Assembly (NCBI GenBank): GCA_036742665.1
Contig: DAINQP010000036.1
Span: 1-32,211 of the forward strand
From: Gp6-AA40 sp036742665
GTDB taxonomy: Bacteria > Acidobacteriota > Vicinamibacteria > Vicinamibacterales > UBA2999
DNA length: 32,211 bases
Reading direction: 5' to 3'
Both the position numbers and the translations under genes were made by a program. The notes below the pieces were generated by a model. The model made no database searches. It saw only the letters and a list, made by a program, of their open reading frames with translations, and had not been told where the DNA came from. How positions within the stretch are numbered: the first letter of the stretch is position 1; each line of letters opens with the position of its first letter. This document shows positions 8,026 to 16,325 of this stretch, in pieces.

Positions 8026-8918
8026 GCTTTCCCGTAAATGTCCCGCAGCGCAGCTTCGAGCGTCTCGTGCTTGAACTCGTAGCCCAATGCCACCGCACGC
8101 GTGGGTACCACGCGCTGACCGCTGAGAATGATCGCGTCCGCGAGCTCACCCAACGCGAACCGCACCACGACGGCGGGTGTTGGGACGAACGATGGGCGAC
8201 CTAAGACTCGCCCCATCGTGCGCGCGAACTCGGCATTCGTCACTGGTTCCGGCGCCGTGAGATTGATCGGTCCCGATACGTGATTCCTCGTCAGCGTCCA
8301 CTGCACGATTCCAATCCAGTCGGCGAGGCTGATCCACGACAGATATTGGCGTCCCGTACCCACGGGACCTCCGGCGAACAGACGAAACGGCAGCGCGAGC
8401 TGAGGCAGCGCACCGCCTTCGCGCCCGAGCACGACGCCGGTGCGTAGCAGCACGGTGCGCGACCGCGAGGACGCCTCGAGCGCGCGCGTTTCCCAGTCGC
8501 GGCAGAGTGAGGCCAGGAAGTCGGTGCCTGCCGGCGTTTCCTCAGTGATCACCTCATCGCCGCGCACACCGTAGATGCCAACCGCGGAGCTGCTGATGAA
8601 GACCGCCGGCGGACGCGTCGCGGCAGCAATCGCGGAGACCAGCGACACCGTCGGCTCCATGCGGCTGGCGCGGATCTCGCGCTTGCGCTCGTCGGTCCAG
8701 CGTGCGCCGGCGATGGAGACCCCGGCGAGGTTGATCACCGCGTCCGATCGTTCGAGGGCGTGCCGCCAGCTGGTGTCGGTCGGCTTGGTCGACCAGAGCA
8801 CGTCGCCGTCGCGCTGTGGCCGTCTGGTGAGAATCATCACGCGGTGGCCGGCCGCGCGGAATGCCTTGGCCAAGGCGTTGCCGAGAAAGCCGCTGCCGCC
8901 GGCGATTAACAGGGTCAT
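8022..8918 (-). CDS. TIGR01777 family NAD-dependent epimerase (YfcH/SDR39U1-like)
   Basis: 298 residues, an extended short-chain dehydrogenase. MTLLIAGGSGFLGNALAKAF is the Rossmann nucleotide-binding start, with GGSGFLG as the glycine motif. Further family segments are DAVINLAGVSIAGARWTDERK, VFISSSAVGIYG (catalytic Ser region), VLLRTGVVLGREGGALPQL, YLSWISLADWIGIVQWTL, GPINLTAPEPVTNAEFA and the C-terminal DUF1731-type segment GQRVVPTRAVALGYEFKHETLEAAL. The Tyr of the usual YxxxK active site is not evident, which is normal for this family. The substrate is unknown. The ATG at 8918 is preferred to a GTG two codons upstream; neither has a strong ribosome site. The gene is divergent from the tetR operon, and its promoter may fall in reach of the same regulator. 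Confidence 0.9.
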   Translation of the reverse strand: MTLLIAGGSGFLGNALAKAFRAAGHRVMILTRRPQRDGDVLWSTKPTDTSWRHALERSDAVINLAGVSIAGARWTDERKREIRASRMEPTVSLVSAIAAATRPPAVFISSSAVGIYGVRGDEVITEETPAGTDFLASLCRDWETRALEASSRSRTVLLRTGVVLGREGGALPQLALPFRLFAGGPVGTGRQYLSWISLADWIGIVQWTLTRNHVSGPINLTAPEPVTNAEFARTMGRVLGRPSFVPTPAVVVRFALGELADAIILSGQRVVPTRAVALGYEFKHETLEAALRDIYGKA

Positions 8919-8947
8919 GCACACGTCCGAAGGGGGTACTGCCTAGT

Positions 8948-8977
8948 TTGACACGGCTGGGGTTTCCGATCTATTAA
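8948..8977 (+). promoter_or_regulatory. Sigma-70-type promoter of the export operon
   Basis: TTGACA (8948-8953) is a perfect -35 box. Eighteen bases later TATTAA (8972-8977) can serve as -10, or CTATTA at a spacing of 17. Transcription would then start around 8983-8985, only about 8 nt before the ATG at 8992, so the message is nearly leaderless. No ribosome site is visible before this ATG. Confidence 0.55.
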
Positions 8978-8992
8978 CTAACCAGTTAGTTA
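8975..8992. promoter_or_regulatory. TetR-type operator: perfect 18-bp palindrome over the start of tetR
   Basis: TAACTAAC-CA-GTTAGTTA has perfect 8-bp arms around a 2-bp centre. It overlaps the -10 box, the expected transcription start and the A of the regulator's own ATG. This is a typical size and place for a TetR-family operator, so autorepression of the whole operon is expected. The divergent epimerase start is 57 bp away and could also be affected. Confidence 0.72.
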
Positions 8993-9636
8993 TGAGTACG
9001 CGCAAGCGCGCCGGCGGACGAAAGCGGGGCCCGGCCCGCGATTCCCGCGGTGCCATCCTCCGCGCCGCCGCGATCGAATTCGCCGACCGCGGCTACGATG
9101 CGGCCGGCACCGACCGCATCGCCGCTCGCGCCCGCGTCAACAAGGCGATGCTCTATTACCACTTCGGCAGCAAGCGCGAGCTCTATCTCGAGGTGGTGCG
9201 TGAGATGGTGCGCACCGTCGGCAGCCGGGCCCGCGCCATCGCCGATGGTTCCGGCACCGCCGAAGACAAGCTCGACGCCTGGGTCGCCGCGATCGTCGAG
9301 GAAGCCGCCGCCCGGCCGTGGTTCGCGTCGATCATGCTCCGCGAAATCGCCGCGGGTGCGCCGCACTTCGATGTCAACACCTTCCAGTTGATGAACGACG
9401 TGTTCGTCGCCGTGCGCGACATCATCGCGCAGGGTCAGCGCGACGGTGTCTTCCGCCAGGTCGATCCGCTGCTGACCCATCTCACGATCATGCCGCCGAT
9501 CCTGATCTTCTTCGTGCGGCAGCGCGTCATTGCCACAGCCCGGCTCACCAAGGACCTCGCCGAGCCGCGCCAGGTCGAAGAGTTCGCACGCCACATGCAG
9601 GCCTCCGTGAGAGGCATGCTTCGGAAGGACTCATGA
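8992..9636 (+). CDS. TetR/AcrR family regulator (CecR/YbiH-like), first gene of an exporter operon
   Basis: 214 residues. After a basic arm (MSTRKRAGGRKRG) the helix-turn-helix domain is at about 18-65: RGAILRAAAIEFADRGYDAAGTDRIAARARVNKAMLYYHFGSKRELY, with YYHFGSK as the recognition-helix end typical of the family. The remaining ~145 residues form the ligand and dimer domain. The gene order after it (fusion protein, ABC ATPases, two ABC-2 permeases) is that of E. coli YbhG-F-S-R, controlled by the TetR protein CecR, so a similar drug-sensing role is likely. It should bind the palindrome on its own start codon. Its TGA overlaps the next ATG (ATGA). Confidence 0.92.
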   Translation: MSTRKRAGGRKRGPARDSRGAILRAAAIEFADRGYDAAGTDRIAARARVNKAMLYYHFGSKRELYLEVVREMVRTVGSRARAIADGSGTAEDKLDAWVAAIVEEAAARPWFASIMLREIAAGAPHFDVNTFQLMNDVFVAVRDIIAQGQRDGVFRQVDPLLTHLTIMPPILIFFVRQRVIATARLTKDLAEPRQVEEFARHMQASVRGMLRKDS

Positions 9637-10646
9637 GTCTCATCCGCACGTACCGCGGTCTCTGGCTGGTCGTGATCGTCGTCACAGCCGCGTGCGCCGA
9701 CGACACGCCCGACAACATGCTGCGAGTCTCTGGCCACGTCGAGGCGACTGAGGTGCACGTGGCCGCGGAAGTTGGCGGACGGATTCTCGAGCTCCGCGTT
9801 GACGAAGGCAATCGCCTGAACCGCGGCGATGTCATCGCCACACTCGACACGCGCGACACCGAGCTGCAGATCCAGCGGGCTCGCGCGGATCGCGACGCCG
9901 CCGTCGCGCAGCTGCGGCTGCTCGAAGCCGGCTCGCGCGTCGAAGACATCCGTCAGGCCGAGGCGCAGGTCGATGCCGCCGAGGCTGAGGCGATGGCAAT
10001 CCAGGCCGATCTCAAGGCGGCACAACTCGATCTCGATCGCTTCGAAGCGCTGCTCAAAGCCAATGCGGGTTCGCAAAAGCAACGTGACGACGCCAAGGGG
10101 CGAGCGGACATGACACGCGAGCGCGTCCGCAGCGCCGAGGAGCGTGTGCGCGCGGCGCGCGAGACCGTTGTCCGGCTGAAGAGCGGCGCGCGCCCCGAAG
10201 AGATCGCGGCGGCCCGTGCGCGCGTGTCGGCCTCAGACGCGCAGATCGCCGTGCTCCAGAAAGCGCTCGGGGACGCTCAGATCGTCGCGCCGGTTGCCGG
10301 GGTCGTCACGCAGAAGCTCGTGGATGCCGGAGAGATCGTCATGCGCGGGACACCGCTCGTTGTCGTCACGGATCTCGACAACGCATGGGCAAATCTCTTC
10401 GTTCCGGAGCCGGTGGTGCCGCGCGTGAAACTGGGACAGCCGGCGAAGGTGGTCACCGATGCCGGCGGAGAGGGACTGACCGGAAAGGTCACCTTCATAT
10501 CGCCGAAGGCGGAATTCACACCGCGTAACGTGCAGACCGCGGAAGAGCGATCGAAGCTGGTCTACCGCATCAAAGTCATCGTCGACAATCGCGCTGGCGT
10601 GCTGAAGCCAGGCATGCCTGTCGATGCGGAGCTCGCGCTGCAATGA
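9633..10646 (+). CDS. Membrane fusion protein (HlyD/YbhG-like) of an ABC exporter
   Basis: 337 residues. The start at 9633 overlaps the tetR stop and has GGAAGGA a few bases upstream. The N-terminus is a hydrophobic helix ending VVTAAC, a plausible lipobox with Cys21. Residues 30-70 hold the first half of the lipoyl domain (RVSGHVEATEVHVAAEVGG), followed by a long alpha-hairpin (about 75-205, rich in Ala, Arg and Glu). The second lipoyl half is AQIVAPVAGVVTQKL, and then come beta-barrel segments, including SPKAEFTPRNVQTAEERSKL, a stretch I associate with YbhG-type proteins. It should link the inner-membrane permeases to the TolC-like channel encoded two genes later. Confidence 0.92.
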   Translation: MSLIRTYRGLWLVVIVVTAACADDTPDNMLRVSGHVEATEVHVAAEVGGRILELRVDEGNRLNRGDVIATLDTRDTELQIQRARADRDAAVAQLRLLEAGSRVEDIRQAEAQVDAAEAEAMAIQADLKAAQLDLDRFEALLKANAGSQKQRDDAKGRADMTRERVRSAEERVRAARETVVRLKSGARPEEIAAARARVSASDAQIAVLQKALGDAQIVAPVAGVVTQKLVDAGEIVMRGTPLVVVTDLDNAWANLFVPEPVVPRVKLGQPAKVVTDAGGEGLTGKVTFISPKAEFTPRNVQTAEERSKLVYRIKVIVDNRAGVLKPGMPVDAELALQ

Positions 10647-11629
10647 AGAGGGACACTGATCGCGAGCGGGCAGTCGTACTGGATCGCATCGTCAAGCGAT
10701 ATGGCGAGACGACGGCGCTCGCCGGGCTGAGCCTCGAGGTGAAGCGAGGCGAGATGTTCGGCCTCATCGGCCCAGACGGGGCGGGCAAGACGACGGCGAT
10801 CCGTCTGATGTGTGGATTGCTGCACCCGGATGCGGGCGAGTTGCGCGTCCTTGGCCTCAATCCGGTGCGCGCGCATCGGGCGCTGACTGAACGAGTCGGC
10901 TATCTCTCGCAGCGTTTCAGTCTGTATGGTGATCTGACCATCGACGAGAACATCGCGTTCTTCGCCGAGGTGCATGGCGTTCGTGACTACCGGGGCCGAC
11001 GTAACCAGTTGCTGTCGATGACGCAACTGACGCCGTTTCGCACGCGTCTTGCCGATCGGCTGTCGGGCGGGATGAAACAGAAACTGGCGCTCGCCTGCAC
11101 GCTCGTCCACGAGCCGGACCTGATCCTGCTCGACGAGCCGACGACTGGCGTCGATCCCGTCTCGCGCCGCGAGTTCTGGAAGCTGCTCTCGGAGTTCCTC
11201 GCCAACGGCATCACGATCCTGATGTCCACACCATATCTGGACGAAGCGGAACGCTGCACGCGTGTGGCGCTGGTGCATGAAGGACAGGTTCTCGCAGCCG
11301 ACGAGCCGGCGCGTTTACGTGAGTTGATTCCGGGCCGCATGCTCGAAATCTTCGCCCATGGCGCTGCGGCCGCTGACTCGCTGCGTGCGTTGCCTTGTGT
11401 CCACGACGCGCAGGTATTCGGCGAACGCATTCACATCACATTGGACGACGCCTCGCCGGCGTGCGAGGAGCGGTTCAGGGCCGCACTCCGCGCAACGCCG
11501 CTGGCCGATGCACCGGTACGTCCAGTCCAGCCCTCTCTCGAAGATGTGTTCATCGCCCGGCTCTCGGGCGCCCCGCCTTCGCCGCGACGCGGCTCCGGCG
11601 AGACAGGTAGGGAGAACCTCAATGCGTGA
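10643..11629 (+). CDS. ABC exporter ATPase, first of a split pair (lacks the switch histidine)
   Basis: 328 residues, overlapping the previous stop by ATGA with no ribosome site of its own, so translation is probably coupled. The Walker A motif is GPDGAGKTT (43-51), the Q-loop is in YLSQRFSLYGDL, the signature is LSGGMKQ (140-146), and Walker B is LILLDEP with Asp164 and Glu165. The position of the switch histidine is taken by Pro197 in LMSTPYLDEAERC. It corresponds to the N-terminal half of E. coli YbhF, which joins two such domains in one chain. The partner is the ATPase at 12947. The tail after residue ~300 (GAPPSPRRGSGETGRE) looks disordered. Confidence 0.93.
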   Translation: MKRDTDRERAVVLDRIVKRYGETTALAGLSLEVKRGEMFGLIGPDGAGKTTAIRLMCGLLHPDAGELRVLGLNPVRAHRALTERVGYLSQRFSLYGDLTIDENIAFFAEVHGVRDYRGRRNQLLSMTQLTPFRTRLADRLSGGMKQKLALACTLVHEPDLILLDEPTTGVDPVSRREFWKLLSEFLANGITILMSTPYLDEAERCTRVALVHEGQVLAADEPARLRELIPGRMLEIFAHGAAAADSLRALPCVHDAQVFGERIHITLDDASPACEERFRAALRATPLADAPVRPVQPSLEDVFIARLSGAPPSPRRGSGETGRENLNA

Positions 11630-12950
11630 TCGTCGACTGTTGTTCGTGTTGCTCTGTGCCGTATGCGGTCTGGTCGCGAGCGTCGCGGCGCAGGACGTTC
11701 TCGTCGTGCGTCTGACACTGGACGAGGCACAGATGCGCGCGCGGGAGGCGAGCCATCGGCTGGCGGAAGCGCGAGCGCGTGAGTCGGTGGCGCAAGCCAC
11801 CGTCAGCGTGCGCGAGGCTGCTGACCGACCTCTGATCGCGGCGATCGCCGGCTTCACCCGCACCAATCACGTGCTCCCGTTCACCGTGCCGAGTGCGGCA
11901 GGTGTGCCGCTTGCGATCTATCCGGACGTCCCCTCCAACTATCACTCGCGATTGGACCTGCAGTGGCCGATCTACAACGGCGGCCGAACGGATGCGCTGG
12001 AGCGCGCGGCGCGTGCCGACGCCGCTGCTGCGGCGTCCGACGTCTCGGTGGCACAGGCCGATCTTCGTCTCGAAGTGTCGCGTGCTTTCTGGGCCGTCGT
12101 CACTGCACGAGCCGCCGTTGAGGTTCTCGATCAGGGCGTGGCTCGTTCGCAGGCCAACGTGGCCGACGTGCGACAACGCTTCATGGCCGGACTGGTACCG
12201 CCGAACGAGGTCGCCTCGGCGGAAGCACAGGAGTCGCGTGCCCGCATGCTGGCCATCGAGGCTCGCAATCAACGCGATGTTGCGACCGGCGATCTCGCTC
12301 GGCTCGTCGGTCGAGCTCCGGGTGAAGACGTTGAACCCGTCGCCGTTCTCGATGCGCCTGGGACGAGCGTGTCCGGTCTCGACGCACTGGTGACCGCGGC
12401 GCGCGAATCACGCGACGAGCGCCGCGCGCTCGAGCATCGTCTCGAGTCAGCCACCGATCTCCGATCGGCTGCGGCTGCTGGCAATTGGCCGACACTCTCG
12501 GTGGCGGGCGGTGTGGATTACGCACGTCCCAATCCACGCATCTTTCCTCGTGCCGATCGTTGGGATGACTCCTGGGACGCATCGATCAACGTGCGATGGC
12601 CACTGTGGGACAGCGGCCGGACGGCAGCCGATGTGGCGCAGGCGGCCGGTGGGATCGAGGCGGCTCGGCAGCGCCTCGCCGAATTCGACTCCGTTCTCGC
12701 CGTCGAAGTGCGACAGCGCGCGCTCGATCTCGAGTCGGGTCGAGCCGCGGTCGCCGCTGCAAGCGATGCGGTGCGTGCGGCTAGCGAAGCCCGTCGAGTG
12801 GTGGGCGAGCGATATCAGGCCGGTGTCATCTCCCAGATCGAAGTGCTCGACGCGGAATACGCGCTCCTGCAGGCCCAACTCGATCGTACGCGGGCGCTCG
12901 CGGGCGTCCGGCTCTCCGAAGCCAGACTCGCGAGAGCGCTTGGACGATGA
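11622..12950 (+). CDS. TolC-like outer membrane efflux channel
   Basis: 442 residues. The start at 11622 lies 8 bp inside the preceding gene and has AGGGAGA at good spacing; the longer open frame upstream is a shadow. A Sec signal (RRLLFVLLCAVCGLVASVAAQ) leads into two outer-membrane-efflux repeats: RLTLDEAQMRAREASHRLAEARA ... LDLQWPIYNGGRTDALERAARA, and a second, WPTLSVAGGVDYARP ... INVRWPLWDSGRTAADVAQA. The paired segments WPIYNGGRT and WPLWDSGRT mark the beta-strand to helix turns of the TolC fold. Having the channel inside the operon makes a complete three-part pump, unlike E. coli ybhGFSR, which has no channel gene. Confidence 0.92.
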   Translation: MRDRRLLFVLLCAVCGLVASVAAQDVLVVRLTLDEAQMRAREASHRLAEARARESVAQATVSVREAADRPLIAAIAGFTRTNHVLPFTVPSAAGVPLAIYPDVPSNYHSRLDLQWPIYNGGRTDALERAARADAAAAASDVSVAQADLRLEVSRAFWAVVTARAAVEVLDQGVARSQANVADVRQRFMAGLVPPNEVASAEAQESRARMLAIEARNQRDVATGDLARLVGRAPGEDVEPVAVLDAPGTSVSGLDALVTAARESRDERRALEHRLESATDLRSAAAAGNWPTLSVAGGVDYARPNPRIFPRADRWDDSWDASINVRWPLWDSGRTAADVAQAAGGIEAARQRLAEFDSVLAVEVRQRALDLESGRAAVAAASDAVRAASEARRVVGERYQAGVISQIEVLDAEYALLQAQLDRTRALAGVRLSEARLARALGR

Positions 12951-13873
12951 ACGCCATCGAAGTCCGGCACTTGTCGCGTCGCTTCGGCGATTTCGTCGCC
13001 GTCAATGACGTCTCCTTCGACGTGGGCGCCGGTGAAATCTTCGGTTTCCTCGGTAGCAACGGCGCTGGCAAGTCCACCACTATCCGGATGCTGTGCGGGC
13101 TGCTGCGTCCCTCATCGGGAACGGCCGTCGTCGGCGGGATCGACGTGACGCAGGATCCCGAGGGCGTCAAGCGCCGCATTGGCTACATGTCACAGCGCTT
13201 CTCGCTTTACGAGAAGTTGACCGTCGATCAGAACATCACTTTCTTTGGCGGCATCTATGGATTGAGCAAGGAGCGGCTTGCCGACAGGCGTGCCTTCATC
13301 CTCGACATGGCGGGCCTACGCGGCCGCGAGCACACGCTCACGGGAGCGCTCTCGGCAGGGTGGCGACAGCGGCTCGCCCTCGGCTGCGCGATTCTCCACG
13401 AGCCGCCGATCGTCTTCCTCGATGAGCCGACTGGTGGTGTGGATCCGCTCTCTCGCCGGCAGTTCTGGCGACTCATCGACGATCTCTCTCGCGCCGGTGT
13501 CGCAGTGCTCGTCACGACGCACTATCTCGATGAGGCGGAGCACTGTCATCGCATTGCCATCATCCAGGCTGGACGTCTTGCTGCGCACGGGACCGTCAAA
13601 GAACTGAAATCGATCTTTGCCTCACGTCCAATTCTCGAAGTGCGCGCGGCCGAGCCCGTCGCCGCCATGCGGGCGCTCGACGACATGCCGGAAGTGGAAA
13701 AGACCAGCATCTTTGGCACGGCGGTCCATGCCGTCTTGCGAGCGAGCGATATCACGCCGGAGACGATTGCCGCGCGACTGACTGCGGCGGGCATTCCGCC
13801 GCTCGCGTGCAGCTTCGTCGAGCCGTCACTCGAGGACGTGTTCCTCGACGTCGCCGAGCGGACCGCGGCATGA
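12947..13873 (+). CDS. ABC exporter ATPase, second of a split pair (non-canonical signature)
   Basis: 308 residues, overlapping the channel gene by ATGA. Walker A is GSNGAGKST (36-44), the Q-loop is in YMSQRFSLYEKL, Walker B is IVFLDEP with Asp159 and Glu160, and the switch His192 is present in LVTTHYLDEAEHC. The signature motif is LSAGWRQ (135-141) instead of LSGGQ. It corresponds to the C-terminal half of YbhF. With its partner at 10643 it should form a heterodimer in which one ATP site (its own Walker motifs plus the partner's LSGGM) is intact and the other is weakened. The C-terminal ~90 residues resemble the accessory domain of ABC-2 ATPases. Confidence 0.93.
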   Translation: MNAIEVRHLSRRFGDFVAVNDVSFDVGAGEIFGFLGSNGAGKSTTIRMLCGLLRPSSGTAVVGGIDVTQDPEGVKRRIGYMSQRFSLYEKLTVDQNITFFGGIYGLSKERLADRRAFILDMAGLRGREHTLTGALSAGWRQRLALGCAILHEPPIVFLDEPTGGVDPLSRRQFWRLIDDLSRAGVAVLVTTHYLDEAEHCHRIAIIQAGRLAAHGTVKELKSIFASRPILEVRAAEPVAAMRALDDMPEVEKTSIFGTAVHAVLRASDITPETIAARLTAAGIPPLACSFVEPSLEDVFLDVAERTAA

Positions 13874-15027
13874 ATGCGATCTGGAAGACGCTGGCCGTCG
13901 CACGAAAAGAAATGCGGCAGATCGGACGCGATCGCCGCACGCTCCTCATCCTGCTGTTCGTTCCGGTGTTCTTCCTGCTGGTCTACGGCTACGCCCTGAA
14001 CTTCGACATCCGCAACGTGCGCATTGCTGTCCAGGACAACGATCGCAGCGCCGTCAGCCGCGATGTGATCTCCAGCTTCGTCAACTCGGGATACTTCGAT
14101 TTGTACGACGAGGTGACCAACGACCAGGAGATCTCCCGCGTGCTCGATCGCAATGAAGCGCGGGCCGTCCTGGTGATTCCTGCTCGCTTCGGCAGCGATG
14201 TGGCTGCCGGCCATTCGACGAGCGTCCAGTTCATCGTGAACGGCGACAACGCCAACACCGCGACGACCGTCGTGGGCTACGCGCGCGGTCTGCTCAGCGC
14301 CACGTCAGCGCGCTACGAAGTGCAGGCCAGGCTTCGCTCACCGACCTGCCTCGCCCAAGCCTGCGGCGAAGGCGTGGGACCGCTCGTCACCGTCGAGCCG
14401 CGCGTCTTCTACAACCCTGAGCTGCGCAGTACGTTGTTCCTCGTCCCCGGGCTCATCGCCTACATTGCGATGCTCACGGCTGTCGTGTCCACCGCGTTGT
14501 CGATCGTTCGTGAGAAGGAGGTGGGCACGATGGAGCAAGTGCGCATGTCGCCGATCGGGCCGGTGCCGTACATCCTCGGCAAGACGGTGCCCTACTTTGT
14601 CGTGTCGCTCATCTCGGCGATGAGCATCGTGGTCGCCGCGATGGTGCTCTTCGACATGCCGATGCGTGGCTCGTGGGTCGTGCTGCTCGGTGTGGTCTCC
14701 CTCTTTCTGGTCGGTGCGCTCGGCTTCGGGCTGCTGATCTCGAGCATCGCGGACACGCAACAGGTGGCGTTTCAGCTGGCGCTGCTGACGTCGTTTTTGC
14801 CGACGCTGATGCTGTCGGGATTCATCTTTCCGATCTCGAGCATGCCGGAGTTCCTGCAGTTGGTGACGCGCATCGTGCCGGCGCGGTATTTCCTGGTGGC
14901 GCTGCGCGGCATCGTGCTGAAGGGGGTCGGCCCTCAGGTGTTCTGGTCTGAGCTGGTCGCGCTCAGCATTTTCGCCGTGGTCATTCTCGGCCTTGCATCT
15001 CTCAGGTTGCGACGCCAATGGGCTTAA
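13870..15027 (+). CDS. ABC-2 type permease (YbhS/YbhR-like)
   Basis: 385 residues, start ATG overlapping the previous stop (ATGA). Topology is that of ABC-2 exporters: a cytoplasmic helix (WKTLAVARKEMRQIGRDRR), a first membrane segment (LLILLFVPVFFLLVYGYAL), a large periplasmic domain (~45-195), then about five membrane segments. Conserved pieces are FNPELRSTLFLVPGLIA, IVREKEVGTMEQVRMSPI (the coupling helix region) and LSGFIFPISSMPEFLQ before the last helices. It should pair with the following permease to form the membrane channel moved by the two ATPases. The substrate is unknown; relatives export drugs or lipophilic compounds. Confidence 0.92.
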   Translation: MNAIWKTLAVARKEMRQIGRDRRTLLILLFVPVFFLLVYGYALNFDIRNVRIAVQDNDRSAVSRDVISSFVNSGYFDLYDEVTNDQEISRVLDRNEARAVLVIPARFGSDVAAGHSTSVQFIVNGDNANTATTVVGYARGLLSATSARYEVQARLRSPTCLAQACGEGVGPLVTVEPRVFYNPELRSTLFLVPGLIAYIAMLTAVVSTALSIVREKEVGTMEQVRMSPIGPVPYILGKTVPYFVVSLISAMSIVVAAMVLFDMPMRGSWVVLLGVVSLFLVGALGFGLLISSIADTQQVAFQLALLTSFLPTLMLSGFIFPISSMPEFLQLVTRIVPARYFLVALRGIVLKGVGPQVFWSELVALSIFAVVILGLASLRLRRQWA

Positions 15028-16139
15028 GTCGAGTGCTGCACGTTATCCGCAAGGAGTTCCTCGAACTCCGTCAGGATCCGCGTCTGTTCGGCATCGTCAT
15101 CATGGCGCCCATCGTTCAGCTGACGATGCTCGGCTATGCGGCAACCACCGACGTGCGGAACGTACCGCTGGTCGTCATTGATCAGGATGGCTCCAGCGAG
15201 AGCCGCGATCTGGTGAGCCGGTTCGAGGCGTCGCAAAGCTTCGTGGTCATCGACCGGCTATCGTCGGTCAGGGAGATCGACGCGTACCTCGATTCCGGAC
15301 GGGCGTGGATGGCGCTGACAGTCCCCGCCGAGTATGGCAAGCGAGTCCGCGCAGGAACGCCGACGACCGTGCAGGTCGTGGCGGACGGGACCGACGCGAA
15401 CTCGACCAACGTGGCGCTGGGTTATGCCGGCGCGCTGATTGCCGAATACGCGCGCGAACTGACGGCGGCAGCCGGGCTGACTCAGGGCCCGCCGCTCGTC
15501 TCAGCGGAAGTGCGCGTCTGGTTCAACCCGCAGCTCGAGAGCCGCGACTTCATGATTCCGGGAATCCTCGCACTGCTCCTGCTGGTCGTCACGACGAACC
15601 TGTCGTCGATGGCCATCGTGCGTGAGCGCGAGCTCGGCACGCTCGAGCAACTCAATGTGACGCCGATCGCGCGCTGGGAGCTGATCGTCGGCAAGATGCT
15701 GCCGTACGCGCTGATTGGTTTCATCGACGTGCTGCTGGTGGTTCTCGTCGCGGTGTTCTGGTTCGAAGTGCCCCTGCGCGGCAGCCTCACGCTGCTGCTG
15801 ACGATGTGTGCGGTCTATCTCTTGACGACGCTGGGGCTGGGGCTGTTCGTATCCACGATCTCCAGCACGCAACAGCAGGCGATGATGACGTCCTCGTTCT
15901 TTTTCTTGATTCCGATGGTGTTTCTCTCGGGGTTCGTCTTCCCGATTGAGAACATGCCGACGGTCGTGCAGCCGGTGACATACCTGATCCCGTTGCGCTA
16001 TTTCCTGATCATCCTGCGCGGCATCTTCCTCAAGGGTGTTGGTCTCGAGACGTTCTGGCCTGACGCGCTCGCGTTGCTTGGCTGGGGCGTCGGCATCCTC
16101 ACGCTCGCGACGGTGCGGTCGTCGAAGCGGCTGGCCTAG
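15018..16139 (+). CDS. ABC-2 type permease, last gene of the export operon
   Basis: 373 residues, overlapping the previous gene by 10 bp. It has the same layout as its neighbour: LHVIRKEFLELRQDPRLFG, a first membrane segment, a periplasmic domain, then FNPQLESRDFMIPGILA, IVRERELGTLEQLNVTPI, LSGFVFPIENMPTVVQ and the final helices. The two permeases are clearly paralogous and probably form a heterodimer. The stop TAG (16137-16139) falls inside the first unit of the heptad array that opens the following cassette, so the insertion or growth of that array touches the exact end of this gene. Confidence 0.92.
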   Translation: MGLSRVLHVIRKEFLELRQDPRLFGIVIMAPIVQLTMLGYAATTDVRNVPLVVIDQDGSSESRDLVSRFEASQSFVVIDRLSSVREIDAYLDSGRAWMALTVPAEYGKRVRAGTPTTVQVVADGTDANSTNVALGYAGALIAEYARELTAAAGLTQGPPLVSAEVRVWFNPQLESRDFMIPGILALLLLVVTTNLSSMAIVRERELGTLEQLNVTPIARWELIVGKMLPYALIGFIDVLLVVLVAVFWFEVPLRGSLTLLLTMCAVYLLTTLGLGLFVSTISSTQQQAMMTSSFFFLIPMVFLSGFVFPIENMPTVVQPVTYLIPLRYFLIILRGIFLKGVGLETFWPDALALLGWGVGILTLATVRSSKRLA

Positions 16140-16183
16140 CTGATAGTTGGTAGTCGGTAGCTGGTGGCTGGCAGCCGGCAAAG
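16135..16183 (+). repeat. Heptad array, seven degenerate copies of GGTAGCT
   Basis: Units at 7-bp steps from 16135: CCTAGCT, GATAGTT, GGTAGTC, GGTAGCT, GGTGGCT, GGCAGCC, GGCAAAG. The copies decay towards the right. The array starts on the stop codon of the last permease gene. Its complement is found in the array at 16701-16735: GGTAGCTGG at 16156-16164 is matched by CCAGCTACC at 16714-16722. The two arrays face each other across the four-helix-bundle gene. Confidence 0.8.
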
Positions 16184-16252
16184 TGACTGCGCCAGTAATC
16201 GCTGACGATCGCACTTCTCGCGTACTTTGAGGCTGTGGCGGACGCAATAACT

Positions 16253-16284
16253 GTCATGCGCTGCCGCTGGAGAGCGCAGTTGAC
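16253..16284. other. Hairpin in the leader of the heptad cassette (possible structured RNA)
   Basis: GTCATGCGCT (16253-16262) can pair with AGCGCA-GT-TGAC (16273-16284), giving a 10-bp stem with a 2-nt bulge and a 10-nt loop. It lies in the 142-nt stretch between the left heptad array and the four-helix-bundle start, which otherwise has no open frame or clear promoter. A role as structured RNA or translation control is inference. Confidence 0.3.
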
Positions 16285-16325
16285 GGCTGCTAGTGACCTG
16301 GCATGGGCGGTGCTCTATCCAGCGC

